DNA of 64,000 nucleotides from Aquipuribacter sp. SD81 (GCF_037153975.1 NZ_JBBAYJ010000005.1:107312-171311); one strand, 5' to 3'. Positions 51,799 through 60,834 are shown, numbered from the stretch's first letter. Made by a program: numbers and translations. Notes: generated by a model from the sequence alone, not told the origin.

Positions 51799-52610
51799 TC
51801 CCCGGGCGGCCGCTGGTCGGCATCGACATCGACGGCACGATCGTCGACCACGACGACCTGCTCACCGAGCGGGTCCGCCGCACGGTACGCGCCGCCGCGG
51901 AGGTCGCCCACGTCGTCATCGCCACCGGGCGCAGCACCGACGGCACGCTCGAGGTGCTCGACCGGCTCGGCCTTCTGACGGGGACCGCGGTGGTGTCGAA
52001 CGGTGCCGTCACGCTGCGCCTTGACCCCGCGCTCGGCGTGGGCTACGAGGTGCGCCGTTCGACGACGTTCGACGCGGGGCCGGCGCTGCGCGCGGTGCGC
52101 GAGCACCTGCCGACGGCGCTGTACGGGGTGGAGACCGAGCGGCTGGAGAAGCTCCTCACCGCCGAGTTCCCGCCCGGGGAGCTGTCCGGCCCGTTCCGCA
52201 CCGCGTCGTTCGAGGAGCTCGTGTCGACGCCCGCGCTGCGCGTCATCGTGCGCTCGCTCGACCACACGCCCGAGGAGTTCCAGGCCATCGTCCACCGCGT
52301 CGGCCTCAACGCCGTCAGCTACGCCGTCGGCTGGTCGGCGTGGCTCGACATCGCCCCCGAGGGCGTGTCGAAGGCGACGGCGCTGGAGCAGGTGCGCCGC
52401 GACCTCGGGGTCGCGCGCGAGGACACGTACGCCATCGGCGACGGGCGCAACGACATCGAGATGCTGCGGTGGGCCGCGCGCTCCGCGGCGATGGGCAACG
52501 CCCTCGACGACGACGTCCGCGCCGCGGCGGGCGAGGTCGTGCCGTCGGTCGCCGAGGACGGTCTCGCGGTCTACCTCGAGCGCGTGCTCGGCCTCGACGT
52601 CGCGGCCTGA
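51795..52610 (+). CDS. HAD-superfamily hydrolase, Cof type
   Basis: A 271-residue phosphatase with a C2 cap. Motif I is [10 protein letters not shown] (nucleophile Asp at about residue 10), motif [11 protein letters not shown], the Lys of motif III in [12 protein letters not shown] and motif [14 protein letters not shown]. The final part ([19 protein letters not shown]) is typical of Cof/YidA proteins, which dephosphorylate sugar phosphates or FMN-like compounds. It is translationally coupled to serS, a pairing seen in other actinobacteria. A similar HAD gene lies at 56.6 kb. Confidence 0.92.
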   Translation: MIPGRPLVGIDIDGTIVDHDDLLTERVRRTVRAAAEVAHVVIATGRSTDGTLEVLDRLGLLTGTAVVSNGAVTLRLDPALGVGYEVRRSTTFDAGPALRAVREHLPTALYGVETERLEKLLTAEFPPGELSGPFRTASFEELVSTPALRVIVRSLDHTPEEFQAIVHRVGLNAVSYAVGWSAWLDIAPEGVSKATALEQVRRDLGVAREDTYAIGDGRNDIEMLRWAARSAAMGNALDDDVRAAAGEVVPSVAEDGLAVYLERVLGLDVAA

Positions 52611-52640
52611 CCCCACCGGCCCGCGGCGCGCCGCGCGGCG

Positions 52641-54299
52641 TCAGCCGGTCGTGAGGTCCCGGCGGCGGAAGGCCGCGAGACCGAGCCCGAGGAGGACGAC
52701 CGCCACACCCGCGAGCGCGAGCGGTGCGCCCGCGCTCGCGGCCTCCAGCGGCACCTGCGGCACGTGGTGCAGCGGCGAGACCGCCCGCGCCCAGCCGGGC
52801 AGGTCGAGGCTGTCGCCCAGCACGAGAACCACCCCCGTCCACGCGACGAGCAGCCACGCGAGCGGTGCGAGGCGGGTCCCGAGGCCCCACAGCGCGACCG
52901 TCGCGGCGACGAGCACCCACACCGCGGGTGCGGTGACGAGCGCGCCGCGCAGCGCGTCGCCCACCACAGCCGTCGGGCTGCCTGTCGCGACGGCCGTCAG
53001 CCCGCACGCGAGCGCGGCGAAAAGCAGCGCCGCGGTCGGGACTACGAGACCCACCGCCACGTGGGAGGCGGCCCAGCGCGCGCGGGCCACCGGGGTGGCG
53101 AGCACCGGCTCGGCGCGACCGGACTGCTCCTCGCCGCGCAGGCGCAGCACCATCGCGACGCCCGCGCAGGCGGCGAGGACCGCGAGGAAGAACACCGTGA
53201 TCACGAGGTAGCCGTCGACGATGCTGTCGGCGCCGCCCGGGATCATGTCGAGCAGCTCCGGCGCCTGCTCGACGAGGTCGGCGGTCGCGGTGACGAGCGA
53301 GCCGTAGACGACGCCGGCCGCGAGGAGGCCCACGCCCCAGCCGGTGACGGTGCCGCGCTGCAGCCGCCACGCGAGGCCGGCCGGCCCCCGCAGCAGCGGT
53401 CCCGCGGTGGCCGTCCCCGGCCGGGCGGCGAGCAGGCCGGCGCCCACGTCGCGCCGGTCGAGCAGGGCCAGCGCGACCGCGCCGAGGAGCACGAAGGCGA
53501 GCACGGGCAGCAGCAGCGGCCACCAGCGGTCGAGCCAGAAGGGGTAGGCCGCCTGCCCCCAGCCGATGGGCGAGAGCCACGTGAGCGCGCTGTCCTGCAC
53601 GTCGCCCGCGGCGCGCAGGGCGAACGCGACCGCCACGGCCGCGCCGCCGACGGCGCTCGCCGGCCGACCGTTCTCGACGAGCTGTGCGGCGACCGCGGTG
53701 ATGCCGGCGAAGGCGAGCCCCACGGCGCCGAAGGAGGCGCCGAGCAGCAGCGACCCGGCCGGCGGCAGGCCCGTGACCACCGCGGCGGCCCACGTCGCCG
53801 CGACGACGGCGAGGTTCGCGACGACCGCCGTGCCGAGCGCGGCGAGCAGCGGCGCGCGACGTCCCACCGCTGCGGCGAGGACGAGCTCGGTGCGGCCCTC
53901 CGCCTCGTCGGCGCGGGTGTGGCGGACGACGGTGAAGACGCTCATGAGCCCGACGAGCACCGCGACGACGGCGTAGATCTCGAACGCGACGGCGCGCTCG
54001 ACCGTCTCCAGGCCGACCGGGCGCCCCGTCATGGCGATGACGGCCGCGTTGGCCTGCGCGACCTCGGCGTAGCCGGCGAGCGCCTGCGGGGTGTCGTACG
54101 TGCCCTGGCTCGCGACCGACTGCACGGCCACGAGCCCGGCCGCGGCGGCGACCCAGACCGGGAGGCGCACGCGGTCGCGCCGCAGCGCGAAGCGCAGCAG
54201 CGACCACGTGCCCGTGGCGCGTGAGGACCGGGTCGGCGGGTCGGGGTGCACCTGACCGGGCGCGACGTGCCGGCCTCGCACCGGGGTCCCGGTGCTCAT
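52641..54299 (-). CDS. ABC exporter permease, 12-helix type
   Basis: A 552-residue membrane protein with about 12 helices in two similar halves, each starting with an amphipathic segment. The pattern ([21 protein letters not shown] at the N-terminus, [15 protein letters not shown] in the middle and a last FRRRDLTTG) matches the actinobacterial ABC exporter permeases annotated as antibiotic exporters (TetAB/polyketide type). It overlaps the upstream ATPase gene by ATGA. Together they are likely to export a hydrophobic or toxic compound. Confidence 0.9.
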   Translation of the reverse strand: MSTGTPVRGRHVAPGQVHPDPPTRSSRATGTWSLLRFALRRDRVRLPVWVAAAAGLVAVQSVASQGTYDTPQALAGYAEVAQANAAVIAMTGRPVGLETVERAVAFEIYAVVAVLVGLMSVFTVVRHTRADEAEGRTELVLAAAVGRRAPLLAALGTAVVANLAVVAATWAAAVVTGLPPAGSLLLGASFGAVGLAFAGITAVAAQLVENGRPASAVGGAAVAVAFALRAAGDVQDSALTWLSPIGWGQAAYPFWLDRWWPLLLPVLAFVLLGAVALALLDRRDVGAGLLAARPGTATAGPLLRGPAGLAWRLQRGTVTGWGVGLLAAGVVYGSLVTATADLVEQAPELLDMIPGGADSIVDGYLVITVFFLAVLAACAGVAMVLRLRGEEQSGRAEPVLATPVARARWAASHVAVGLVVPTAALLFAALACGLTAVATGSPTAVVGDALRGALVTAPAVWVLVAATVALWGLGTRLAPLAWLLVAWTGVVLVLGDSLDLPGWARAVSPLHHVPQVPLEAASAGAPLALAGVAVVLLGLGLAAFRRRDLTTG

Positions 54300-55264
54300 G
54301 CGGACCGCGCTGCCGCGTGCGAGTCGTCGACGCCGGCCCGCTCACCCTGGTCACCGACCTGGTCATCGACTCGCTCGCCGTAGTGGCGCAGGAACAGCTC
54401 CTCGAGCGTCGGCGGCCGGCTCGTGAGCGCGTGCACCCGCAGCGGGACGAGGGCGCGGAGCAGGCCGTCGAGGTGGTCGGTGTCGACCTCGCAGTCCAGC
54501 CGGTGCCCGGACCCCGTCGTGGTGACGACGAGGTCGTGGACGCCGGGGGTGCCGGCGAGGGCGGCGGGGTCGCCGCCGACGTCCGCCCGCACCGACGTGC
54601 GGGTGAGGTGGCGCAGCTCCTCCAGCGTGCCGGTCTCGACCACGCGGCCGGTGCGGATGATGCTGACGCGGTCCGCGAGCGCCTCCACCTCGGCGAGGAT
54701 GTGGCTGCTCAGCAGGACGGTGCGGCCCTCGTCGCGGGCCTCGCGGACGCACTGCGTGAAGACGGACTCCATGAGCGGGTCGAGCCCTGACGTCGGCTCG
54801 TCGAGCACGAGCAGCTCCGCGCGCGAGGCCAGCGCCGCGACGAGCGCGACCTTCTGCCGGTTGCCCTTGGAGTACGTCCGGGCCTTCTTCGTGGGGTCGA
54901 GCTCGAAGCGCTCGAGCAGCTCGGCCCGGCGGGCGGCGTCCACGTCGCCGCGCAGCCTCGCGAGCAGGTCGATCGTCTCGCCGCCGGTGATGCCGGGCCA
55001 CAAGGTGACGTCGCCCGGCACGTAGGCGAGGCGCCGGTGCAGCGCGACGGCGTCGCGCCAGGCGTCCTGGCCGAACAGGCGCACGTCGCCGGCGTCGGCG
55101 CGCAGCAGACCGAGCAGGACGCGGATGGCGGTCGACTTGCCGGCGCCGTTGGGGCCGAGGAAGCCGTGCACCTCGCCCGGTGCCACGGAGAGGTCGAGCC
55201 CGTCGAGGGCGCGCGTGCGGCCGAAGGTCTTCACCACGCCGCGGAGGTCGAGGATCGAGGTCAC
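54296..55264 (-). CDS. ABC transporter ATP-binding protein
   Basis: A 322-residue ATPase. Walker [15 protein letters not shown] (about residues 37-50), signature [15 protein letters not shown] (atypical YSKGN instead of LSGGQ, as often in this exporter group), Walker [14 protein letters not shown] and H-loop [12 protein letters not shown]. The C-terminal 100 residues form an accessory domain. GTG 55264 is 8 nt after a TAGCGT element, with TTCACA 17 nt further upstream, overlapping a palindrome that is probably bound by the divergent GbsR-like regulator. Confidence 0.94.
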   Translation of the reverse strand: MTSILDLRGVVKTFGRTRALDGLDLSVAPGEVHGFLGPNGAGKSTAIRVLLGLLRADAGDVRLFGQDAWRDAVALHRRLAYVPGDVTLWPGITGGETIDLLARLRGDVDAARRAELLERFELDPTKKARTYSKGNRQKVALVAALASRAELLVLDEPTSGLDPLMESVFTQCVREARDEGRTVLLSSHILAEVEALADRVSIIRTGRVVETGTLEELRHLTRTSVRADVGGDPAALAGTPGVHDLVVTTTGSGHRLDCEVDTDHLDGLLRALVPLRVHALTSRPPTLEELFLRHYGERVDDQVGDQGERAGVDDSHAAARSA

Positions 55265-55272
55265 GAGCGCCG

Positions 55273-55301
55273 ACGCTACACCCGTTTCACGAATGTGTGA
55301 A
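55273..55301 (-). promoter_or_regulatory. Promoter of the ABC exporter operon
   Basis: On the minus strand TTCACA (5 of 6 to TTGACA) is followed by exactly 17 nt and TAGCGT, 8 nt before the GTG. The -35 is inside the TTCAC-n6-GTGAA palindrome, so a bound regulator would exclude polymerase. Confidence 0.65.
55286..55301. promoter_or_regulatory. Palindromic operator TTCAC-n6-GTGAA
   Basis: TTCAC (55286-55290) and GTGAA (55297-55301) form an inverted repeat with a 6-nt centre in an AT-rich island of a GC-rich region, between the exporter ATPase gene and the divergent regulator gene. Confidence 0.65.
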
Positions 55302-55316
55302 TGTTGTGGAGCGGGT

Positions 55317-55322
55317 TACAGT
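55317..55322 (+). promoter_or_regulatory. -10 element TACAGT, leaderless start of the regulator gene
   Basis: TACAGT ends 6 nt before the GTG at 55329, giving a leaderless transcript. Confidence 0.5.
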
Positions 55323-55328
55323 TCGGCG

Positions 55329-55823
55329 GTGACGCAGGAGGCGACCGACCGGCGCGAGGACGTGCTCCGGTTCGTCGAGCGCTTCGCGCTCGTCATGCGG
55401 CAGTCCGGCATCCCGCCGATGCCGGCGCGCGTCCTCGCCTTCGCGCTCGCCGACGACGCCGACCGCTACACCGCCGCCGACCTGCAGGAGGCGCTCGGGG
55501 TGAGCGCCGCCGCCGTGTCGGGCGCGGTCCGCTTCCTCGTCCAGGCGCGGCTGCTCCGTCGCGACCGGGAGCCCGGTACCCGCAGCGACCTCTACGTCGT
55601 CGACGACGCCGACCTGTGGTCACCCATCTTCGCCGGCGAGGTCGAGCAGCTCGGCGTGTGGGCGGACGTCGTCGCCGAGGGCGTCGAGGCCGTCGGTGCG
55701 GACACCCCCGGCGGGCGGCGGCTCCGCGAGTCGCAGGAGTTCTTCGCCTACATGCGCGGTGAGCTGCCGCGGCTGCTCGAGGGCTGGAGGGCGCACCGGG
55801 AGGCGCACCGGCACGAGTGGTGA
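55329..55823 (+). CDS. GbsR/MarR-type transcriptional regulator
   Basis: A 164-residue winged-helix protein of the GbsR-like group: VLRFVERFALVMRQSGIPPMPARVLAFAL opens the family, the recognition helix is in LGVSAAAVSGAVRFLVQARLLRR, and the tail SQEFFAYMRGELPRLLEGW is typical of regulators paired with ABC exporters. It is divergent from the exporter operon and shares a 64-bp control region with it, so it most likely represses the exporter until a ligand binds. Confidence 0.9.
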   Translation: MTQEATDRREDVLRFVERFALVMRQSGIPPMPARVLAFALADDADRYTAADLQEALGVSAAAVSGAVRFLVQARLLRRDREPGTRSDLYVVDDADLWSPIFAGEVEQLGVWADVVAEGVEAVGADTPGGRRLRESQEFFAYMRGELPRLLEGWRAHREAHRHEW

Positions 55824-55837
55824 TGACAGGTACAACC

Positions 55838-55857
55838 TGACCACCTTAGTCTGGTCA
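55838..55857. promoter_or_regulatory. Autoregulatory palindrome and -10 of the second antitoxin gene
   Basis: TGACCA (55838-55843) and TGGTCA (55852-55857) form an inverted repeat with an 8-nt centre. The centre overlaps TAGTCT (55847-55852), a -10 that ends 7 nt before the ATG at 55860; ATGACA (55823-55828) lies 18 nt upstream of it. This is the usual autoregulated arrangement of type II antitoxins, with a leaderless message. Confidence 0.65.
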
Positions 55858-55859
55858 AC

Positions 55860-56084
55860 ATGACCACCCAGTACAACGTGGCGGAGGCGAAGGCGCAGCT
55901 CTCGCGCATCCTCGACCAGGTGCTCGCCGGCGAGGACGTCGTCCTCGCGCGGTCGGGTGTGCCGCTCGCGCGGCTGGTGCCCGTGGAGGTGCCGACGCGA
56001 CGTGAGCTCGGCTTCCTGCCGCTCGCGATGCCGGACGGCCGCTTCGACCCGCTGACCGAGGCCGAGCTGGCGGACTGGGAGTGA
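55860..56084 (+). CDS. Type II antitoxin, Phd/YefM family (second locus)
   Basis: A 74-residue antitoxin: QYNVAEAKAQLSRILDQVLAG is the DNA-binding/dimer part and VVLARSGVPLARLVPV the central strand. The C-terminus is acidic (FDPLTEAELADWE) and should occupy the toxin's active site. It overlaps the toxin gene by 4 bp (GTGA). The promoter palindrome upstream suggests autorepression. Confidence 0.92.
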   Translation: MTTQYNVAEAKAQLSRILDQVLAGEDVVLARSGVPLARLVPVEVPTRRELGFLPLAMPDGRFDPLTEAELADWE

Positions 56085-56473
56085 CGAGCGCACTGCTCGA
56101 CACGCACGCCTACGTCTGGGCCGTCACGGCGCCGGGGCGACTGGGTGACCGCGCTCGCGAGCTGGTGGAGGACGCGACGACGGGTCTCGTGGTGTCCGCG
56201 GCGACCGTGTGGGAGATGTCCACCAAGCACCGGACCGGCAGGTGGCCGGAGGTGGAGCCGCTGCTCGCCCGGCACGCCGACGTCCTGTCACGGCTCCGCG
56301 CGGGAGCCCTGCCGATCGACCACGACGACGCCGCGCTCGGCGGGTCCCTGTCGTGGGACCACCGTGACCCCTTCGACCGGGTGCTCGCGGCCCAGGCGTT
56401 GCGGCGCGGCCTGCCCCTCGTGACCCGCGACCGGGTCTTCTCCGGCGTGCCGGGTCTGCGGACCGTCTGGTGA
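56081..56473 (+). CDS. PIN-domain toxin, VapC-like (second locus)
   Basis: A 130-residue PIN protein: LLDTHAYVWAV holds the first Asp, ATVWEMSTKH the Glu, RDPFDRVLAAQAL the third acid and TRDRVF the fourth. The order fits the PIN_VapC4-5 group, whose members cleave tRNA or rRNA. It is distinct from the PIN toxin at 2965 (only the fold motifs are shared). Complete and probably active. Confidence 0.92.
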   Translation: MTSALLDTHAYVWAVTAPGRLGDRARELVEDATTGLVVSAATVWEMSTKHRTGRWPEVEPLLARHADVLSRLRAGALPIDHDDAALGGSLSWDHRDPFDRVLAAQALRRGLPLVTRDRVFSGVPGLRTVW

Positions 56474-56632
56474 GCGCGGGCGCTCGGCCCGCCGCATCGC
56501 GACGTCGACGGCCACGCTGAGCGGGGTCACGCGGCTCACCAGACCCGGGCCGAGGCGCGGGCCACCTCGGCCCGAGCGACGAGGCAAGGGGTTCCCCCGG
56601 CAGGCGGAGCGGTGAGCGGTGAGAATGGGTCG

Positions 56633-57469
56633 GTGCGCCTCCTCGCCAGCGACGTCGACGGGACGCTCGTCCCCCGTCTCGGCCCGATGAGCGACCGGAC
56701 GGTCGCGGCGCTGGCCGCGGCCCGCGCCGCCGGGGTCCACGTGGTGCTCGCGACGGGCCGGCCGCCGCGCTGGATGACGGGCATCGTCGAGCGCGCGGGT
56801 CTCACCGGCCGCGCCGTGCTCGCCAACGGCGCCCTCGTCATCGACGTCGAGCGGCTCGAGCAGCCGGACGCCGGTGTCGTGCGCGCCCGCACCCTGCGTG
56901 GCCACGACGTCCGCGCGATGGCCGCGGCCGTGCGGGACGCCGTGCCCGAAGCGCACTTCGGGATCGAGACGGCCCGCGGCTTCGGCGTCGAGCGGGGGTG
57001 GCCGAGCCCGATCGAGGCCGACCTGCCCCGCGCCCACCTCGACGACCTGCTGCGCGAGGCGGGCGACGACGTCATCAAGCTGCTCGTCAAGACCGCGGAG
57101 CCCGAACGGCCCGGCCTGGGCGACGCGATGCTCGAGGTCGTCGGTCCCCTCGTCGCGGGCCGCGCCGAGGCGACCCACTCGGGCGGCCACCTGCCGCTGG
57201 TCGAGCTGGGGCCGCACGGCGTCACGAAGGCCGCCGCGCTCGCCGAGGTCGCCGCCGAGCTCGGCGTCGAGCAGCGCGACGTCGTCGCCTTCGGCGACAT
57301 GCCGAACGACGTCGCCATGCTCCGCTGGGCCGGGCGCGGCTACGCGATGGCCGACGGCCACCCCGTCGCGCACGAGGCCGCCGACGACATCGCGCCGCCG
57401 TGCGCGGCCGACGGCGTCGCGCAGGTCGTCGAGGACCTGCTGCGCCGGCGGGACGGGTCGGCCGCGTGA
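56633..57469 (+). CDS. HAD-superfamily hydrolase, Cof type
   Basis: A 278-residue phosphatase. Motif I is LLASDVDGTLVP (Asp at about residue 7), motif II VVLATGRPP, motif III LGPHGVTKAAALAEV (Lys) and motif IV VAFGDMPNDVAML. The second Cof-type gene of the window, not a close copy of the one at 51.8 kb. The start is GTG 56633; GTG 56612 would add seven residues (MSGENGS). It overlaps the alpha/beta hydrolase gene by GTGA. The 159-bp gap upstream holds no other gene. Confidence 0.9.
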   Translation: MRLLASDVDGTLVPRLGPMSDRTVAALAAARAAGVHVVLATGRPPRWMTGIVERAGLTGRAVLANGALVIDVERLEQPDAGVVRARTLRGHDVRAMAAAVRDAVPEAHFGIETARGFGVERGWPSPIEADLPRAHLDDLLREAGDDVIKLLVKTAEPERPGLGDAMLEVVGPLVAGRAEATHSGGHLPLVELGPHGVTKAAALAEVAAELGVEQRDVVAFGDMPNDVAMLRWAGRGYAMADGHPVAHEAADDIAPPCAADGVAQVVEDLLRRRDGSAA

Positions 57470-58734
57470 GCGCCACCCGCGAGGACGTCGCCCTCGACGA
57501 GCGGCCGGAGGGCGGCGAGCCGGCCCCGCCGTCGCGCCGTCGCCGCGCGCGCCGCTGGTGGCGGGGGCTCGCCGCCGCGCTCGTGCTCGTGCTGCTGCTG
57601 GCCGCGGGGACGGTCTTCGGCGTCGCCTGGTACTTCTCCGGCATCGCCCTCGCCGTGGACCGCTCGGGCGCGCCCCCGGTGCCGGTCGTCGCGGGCGACG
57701 GGACCGGCGGCGGAGCGGCCGGCTCCGCGGCGGCCGGCACCGTCACGCTGCCCGACGTGCCGGGCAGCGCGACGCTCGGGCTGCACGGCATCCGCTGGCA
57801 GGCGGGCGCCGAGACCGGCTGGGGCGTGACCGGTGACGTGCTGCAGCGGCAGGACGGCCGCGTGGTGCGCGAGTGGGAGGACCGCTCGGGCGTCCTGCCC
57901 GGGGCGGGCGCGACGGGCTCCCTCGACCAGGACGTGTTCCTCGGCGACCCCGCGACGGTCGGGCTCGACTTCGAGGAGGTGCTCCTGGAGAGCGAGCTGG
58001 GGCCGCTGCCGGCCTACCGGGTGCCGGCCGACGCGGCCGCCGCGGAGCCGGCGGGCACGTGGGTGGTCTTCGCGCACGGGCGGGGCGGGCAGCGCGAGGA
58101 GGCCAACCGGTACCTGCGCACGTGGCACGACCTCGGCCTGGACGTGCTCGTGCCCGCCTACCGCAACGACTCCGTCGCCCCGGCCGACCCGTCCGGGCGC
58201 TACGGGCTCGGCGCGACCGAGTGGCGCGACCTGGAGACGGCGGTGCGCTACGCCCGCGACCAGGGGGCCGAGGAGGTCGTCCTCGCCGGCTGGTCGATGG
58301 GCGGGGCGATCGTCCTGCAGATGATGGCGCAGTCGCCGGAGGCGGACGCGGTCACCGCGCTCGTGCTCGACGCGCCGGTCGTCGACTGGCGCGACACCTT
58401 CTACCACCAGGGCCGCCTCGCGCGGCTGCCGGACTGGTGGACGTCCATCGCGCTCGTGCTCGTGGAGCTGCGCGGCTCGCTCGACCTCGACGACCTCGAC
58501 TGGGTCGCGCGCGCCGACGAGCTGCGGGTGCCGACCTACCTCGTGCACTCCGACGACGACCGGTTCGTGCCGAACGGCCCGAGCCGCGAGCTCGCGGAGC
58601 TGCGCCCCGACCTCGTGACCCCGCGCTTCGACGGTCCAGGTGACCACACGCGCGAGTGGAACGTCGACCCCGACGGCTACGACGCCGACCTGCGCGAGTG
58701 GCTGCAGGAGACCGTCCTCAGCGACGCCGGCTGA
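57466..58734 (+). CDS. Membrane-anchored alpha/beta hydrolase
   Basis: A 422-residue protein. An Arg-rich cytoplasmic segment (RRRRARRWWRG) precedes one transmembrane helix (about residues 35-57), so the rest faces outside. The catalytic domain (about 180-420) has the nucleophile elbow AGWSMGGAIVLQ (Ser at about residue 280), the acid in HSDDDRFVPNG and the His in GPGDHTREW. The HGRGGQREEANRYL oxyanion region resembles acyl-peptide/dienelactone-like esterases. It is translationally coupled to the HAD gene, but no joint role is known. Confidence 0.86.
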   Translation: MSATREDVALDERPEGGEPAPPSRRRRARRWWRGLAAALVLVLLLAAGTVFGVAWYFSGIALAVDRSGAPPVPVVAGDGTGGGAAGSAAAGTVTLPDVPGSATLGLHGIRWQAGAETGWGVTGDVLQRQDGRVVREWEDRSGVLPGAGATGSLDQDVFLGDPATVGLDFEEVLLESELGPLPAYRVPADAAAAEPAGTWVVFAHGRGGQREEANRYLRTWHDLGLDVLVPAYRNDSVAPADPSGRYGLGATEWRDLETAVRYARDQGAEEVVLAGWSMGGAIVLQMMAQSPEADAVTALVLDAPVVDWRDTFYHQGRLARLPDWWTSIALVLVELRGSLDLDDLDWVARADELRVPTYLVHSDDDRFVPNGPSRELAELRPDLVTPRFDGPGDHTREWNVDPDGYDADLREWLQETVLSDAG

Positions 58735-58752
58735 GCCGCCTCCGCACGTCGC

Positions 58753-59205
58753 TCACGCGTCGGCTCGGCCCTTCGTGGCGTCCCCCAGCCACCGGCCGAC
58801 CGCGTCCGCGTAGCGGAGGTACTGCTCCCGCGCGGCGGGGACGGCGCGGGCCACGACCTCGAGGTCGACGCGGAGGTACTCGTGCACGAGCACGTTCCGC
58901 AGTCCGGCGCTCGGCGCGAGCTCGGCCGCCAGCGCGGCGTCCAGGACGCCGAGGTCCGCCACCGCGACGAAGGACTCCCGGTAGCCCGTCACCGGCCGGC
59001 CGAGCGACGCAGCCACGTGCAGGTTGACCGAGACCGCGAGCTCGACGCACTGCTGGAGGAGACGCTCGGCGAGCAGCCTCGTCCGCCAGTCGTCCCGCAG
59101 CAGGACCGCGTCCGGCGTGCCGAGCTCCGCCAGCCAGCCGCACACGCGGACCAGCTCCGCCAGGCGCGCCCTCACGACGTCGGCGTCCAGCGGTCGCGGT
59201 GTCAT
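58753..59205 (-). CDS. hepT: HepT-like ribonuclease toxin
   Basis: A 150-residue all-helical HEPN protein. The catalytic motif R-x4-6-H is seen as LRNVLVHEYLRVDL (Arg, then His, with the following Tyr that is modified in known systems; about residues 112-119). Family knowledge: HepT is an mRNase whose Tyr is polyadenylylated by the partner MntA, which silences it. Its ATG overlaps the stop codon of the MntA-like gene (ATGA), matching the usual mntA-hepT order. Confidence 0.9.
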   Translation of the reverse strand: MTPRPLDADVVRARLAELVRVCGWLAELGTPDAVLLRDDWRTRLLAERLLQQCVELAVSVNLHVAASLGRPVTGYRESFVAVADLGVLDAALAAELAPSAGLRNVLVHEYLRVDLEVVARAVPAAREQYLRYADAVGRWLGDATKGRADA

Positions 59206-59621
59206 CCGCCGAGCACCTGCGCCTGCAGCCGCCGCATCCAGTCCGTGTCGGCGTACCGGCGCGCCGCGAGGTCGCGCGCCCGCGCGAAGCGACCGGGCTC
59301 GTCCTCGTAGAGGCCCTCGCCCGACAGGGCCCGGTGAGAGAGCAGCTCGTCCGCTCCCCGCAGGCTCACGAGGTCGACCCGGTCGTCGTCGAGGAGGACG
59401 GCGAGGTCGTGGTGGAGCCGGAGCAGGTCCGTGGACGGGCCGGGGACGACGCCGAGGTCGACGTCCGCCGGCTGCTCGGAGTCGACCGCGCTGCCGAAGA
59501 GGACGAGGACCTGCACCAGGTGGCGCTCGCACAGGGCGTCGAGGGAGCCGTCCGCGACCGCGCGACGCAGCGCCGCCACGGCGCGCGCGGCCGAGGTCGC
59601 GCCCTGGTCCCTCGCGTTCAC
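59202..59621 (-). CDS. mntA: MntA-like minimal nucleotidyltransferase antitoxin
   Basis: A 139-residue nucleotidyltransferase. The catalytic signature is LFGSAVDSEQPADVDLGVV (GS, then DxD; about residues 43-61). MntA transfers AMP to the HepT toxin and so acts as a modifying antitoxin. Its GTG overlaps the stop codon of the upstream unknown gene (GTGA), and its stop overlaps hepT. The third acid expected in the minimal nucleotidyltransferase fold is probably in DDDRVDLVSL (about 80-89). Confidence 0.9.
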   Translation of the reverse strand: MNARDQGATSAARAVAALRRAVADGSLDALCERHLVQVLVLFGSAVDSEQPADVDLGVVPGPSTDLLRLHHDLAVLLDDDRVDLVSLRGADELLSHRALSGEGLYEDEPGRFARARDLAARRYADTDWMRRLQAQVLGG

Positions 59622-60109
59622 GCGTCGAGCGTAAGGGCCCGGGCCGCCTCGTCGGCCCGGGCCGCGGCCGCTGCGAGCGCCCGCCGGGCGGCGTCGAGGC
59701 CTCCGGGCGTCTCGACGTCGTCGGCCATGACGAGGGCCTGCGCGCACTGGGCGACGGCCGTCGCAGCCCGGGACAGCGCCCGGTGCGCGGCCGCGAGGTC
59801 GTCCTCGGCCGGCACCTCGCGGTCCGCCCCGGGTGCGCGGTGGTGGGCCTCGACGCAGCAGCGCCACACGAGCTCCCGGCACGCGGTGAGGTCGGCGACG
59901 AGCGCGTCGACCTGCTCACCCCCGGGGCCGTTGAGCACCTGCAGCACCCGCCGGCTCGCGCGGTCGACCCGGTCGAAGTCACCGCGCCACAGGCCCTCCC
60001 CGAGCGGGTGAGCCCGGGCGAGACCGAGGCGACCGAGCGCGCCGCGCAGCCCCGAGCGCACGGCCGCGCGGCCGCGCCGCGCGCCGGCGCCGTCGGGCCC
60101 GTCGGCCAC
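59618..60109 (-). CDS. Unknown helical protein coupled to mntA-hepT
   Basis: A 163-residue protein without recognised domain. After a basic Gly/Ala-rich start (about 1-40) it is predicted mostly helical, with several Cys and Trp/His (VWRCCVEAHHRA, about 82-93) and an Ala-rich helical end (RRALAAAAARADEAARAL). It begins 8 bp after the bpa stop and overlaps the mntA start by GTGA. The coupling suggests either that the toxin-antitoxin pair has landed behind a bpa operon or that this gene is part of the system. No charge pattern or motif decides this. Confidence 0.6.
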   Translation of the reverse strand: MADGPDGAGARRGRAAVRSGLRGALGRLGLARAHPLGEGLWRGDFDRVDRASRRVLQVLNGPGGEQVDALVADLTACRELVWRCCVEAHHRAPGADREVPAEDDLAAAHRALSRAATAVAQCAQALVMADDVETPGGLDAARRALAAAAARADEAARALTLDA

Positions 60110-60117
60110 GCCGGGCG

Positions 60118-60834
60118 CTACAGGTACTGCCCGGTCTGATGCGGACGGTCGGGACGGTCCTGCGCGCCCTCGCCCGCCCCGGCGACGACCGGGCCGGACA
60201 GCGCCTGCCGGCGCATCTGCTCCAGCTGCGCGCGCGCCGCCATCTGCTGGGCGAACAGCGTCGTCTGGATGCCGTGGAACAGCCCCTCCAGCCAGCCGAC
60301 CAGCTGCGCCTGCGCGACCCGCAGCTCGGCGTCGGACGGCGGGGTGTCCGCGGCGAAGGGCAGCGCGATCCGGCGCAGCTCCGCGACGAGGTCGTCGGAG
60401 AGGCCCGTCTCGAGCTCGGCGATGGTCTGCGCGTGCACCTGCGCGAGCCGCGCGCGGCCCGCCTCGTCCAGCGGGGCGCTGCGGACCTCCTCGAGCAGCT
60501 GCTTGATCATGCTGCCGATCCGCATGACCTTGGCCGGCTGCTCGACCATGCCGGACACCTGCTCGTCGCTGGCGTCCCCGGTCACGCTCATGCCCTGCGG
60601 GGTGACGACGAGGACGCGGTCGGCGGTCCGGCCGCTGCCCGCGCCACCCGCGTCCGGCGCGTCGTCGTCCTGGCCGCCGTCCTGGCCGTCGTCCTGGTCG
60701 TGGTCCTGGCCGCCGTCCCGGTCGTCGTCGCGGCTGCGGTCGTCGGGCCGGTCGAGCGGGGTGGTCGGGCGCACGTCGTCGTCGACCGTCGGGCGGTCCG
60801 GCTGCGGCTGGCTCACCGATCCATCGTCGGCCAT
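60118..60834 (-). CDS. bpa: Bacterial proteasome activator
   Basis: A 238-residue protein of the Bpa/DUF2587 family. The core four-helix part (about 105-220) contains VVTPQGMSVTG, EQPAKVMRIGSMIKQLLEEVRSAPLDEAGR and WLEGLFHGIQTTLFAQQMAARAQLEQMRRQ. The C-terminus GQYL is the docking motif for the 20S proteasome. A long acidic N-terminal stretch (about 28-58, nearly only Asp/Gly/Gln/Arg, from a GAC/CAG-type repeat) is unusual. Bpa opens the proteasome gate without ATP for unfolded substrates. It starts on the last base of the quinone oxidoreductase stop (TGATG). Confidence 0.95.
   Translation of the reverse strand: MADDGSVSQPQPDRPTVDDDVRPTTPLDRPDDRSRDDDRDGGQDHDQDDGQDGGQDDDAPDAGGAGSGRTADRVLVVTPQGMSVTGDASDEQVSGMVEQPAKVMRIGSMIKQLLEEVRSAPLDEAGRARLAQVHAQTIAELETGLSDDLVAELRRIALPFAADTPPSDAELRVAQAQLVGWLEGLFHGIQTTLFAQQMAARAQLEQMRRQALSGPVVAGAGEGAQDRPDRPHQTGQYL

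Noticed and set aside
52612..52640. Terminator between the HAD gene and the ABC permease
   Set aside because: The CGCGGCGCGCCGCG stretch is self-complementary but too GC-simple to define arms and loop reliably.
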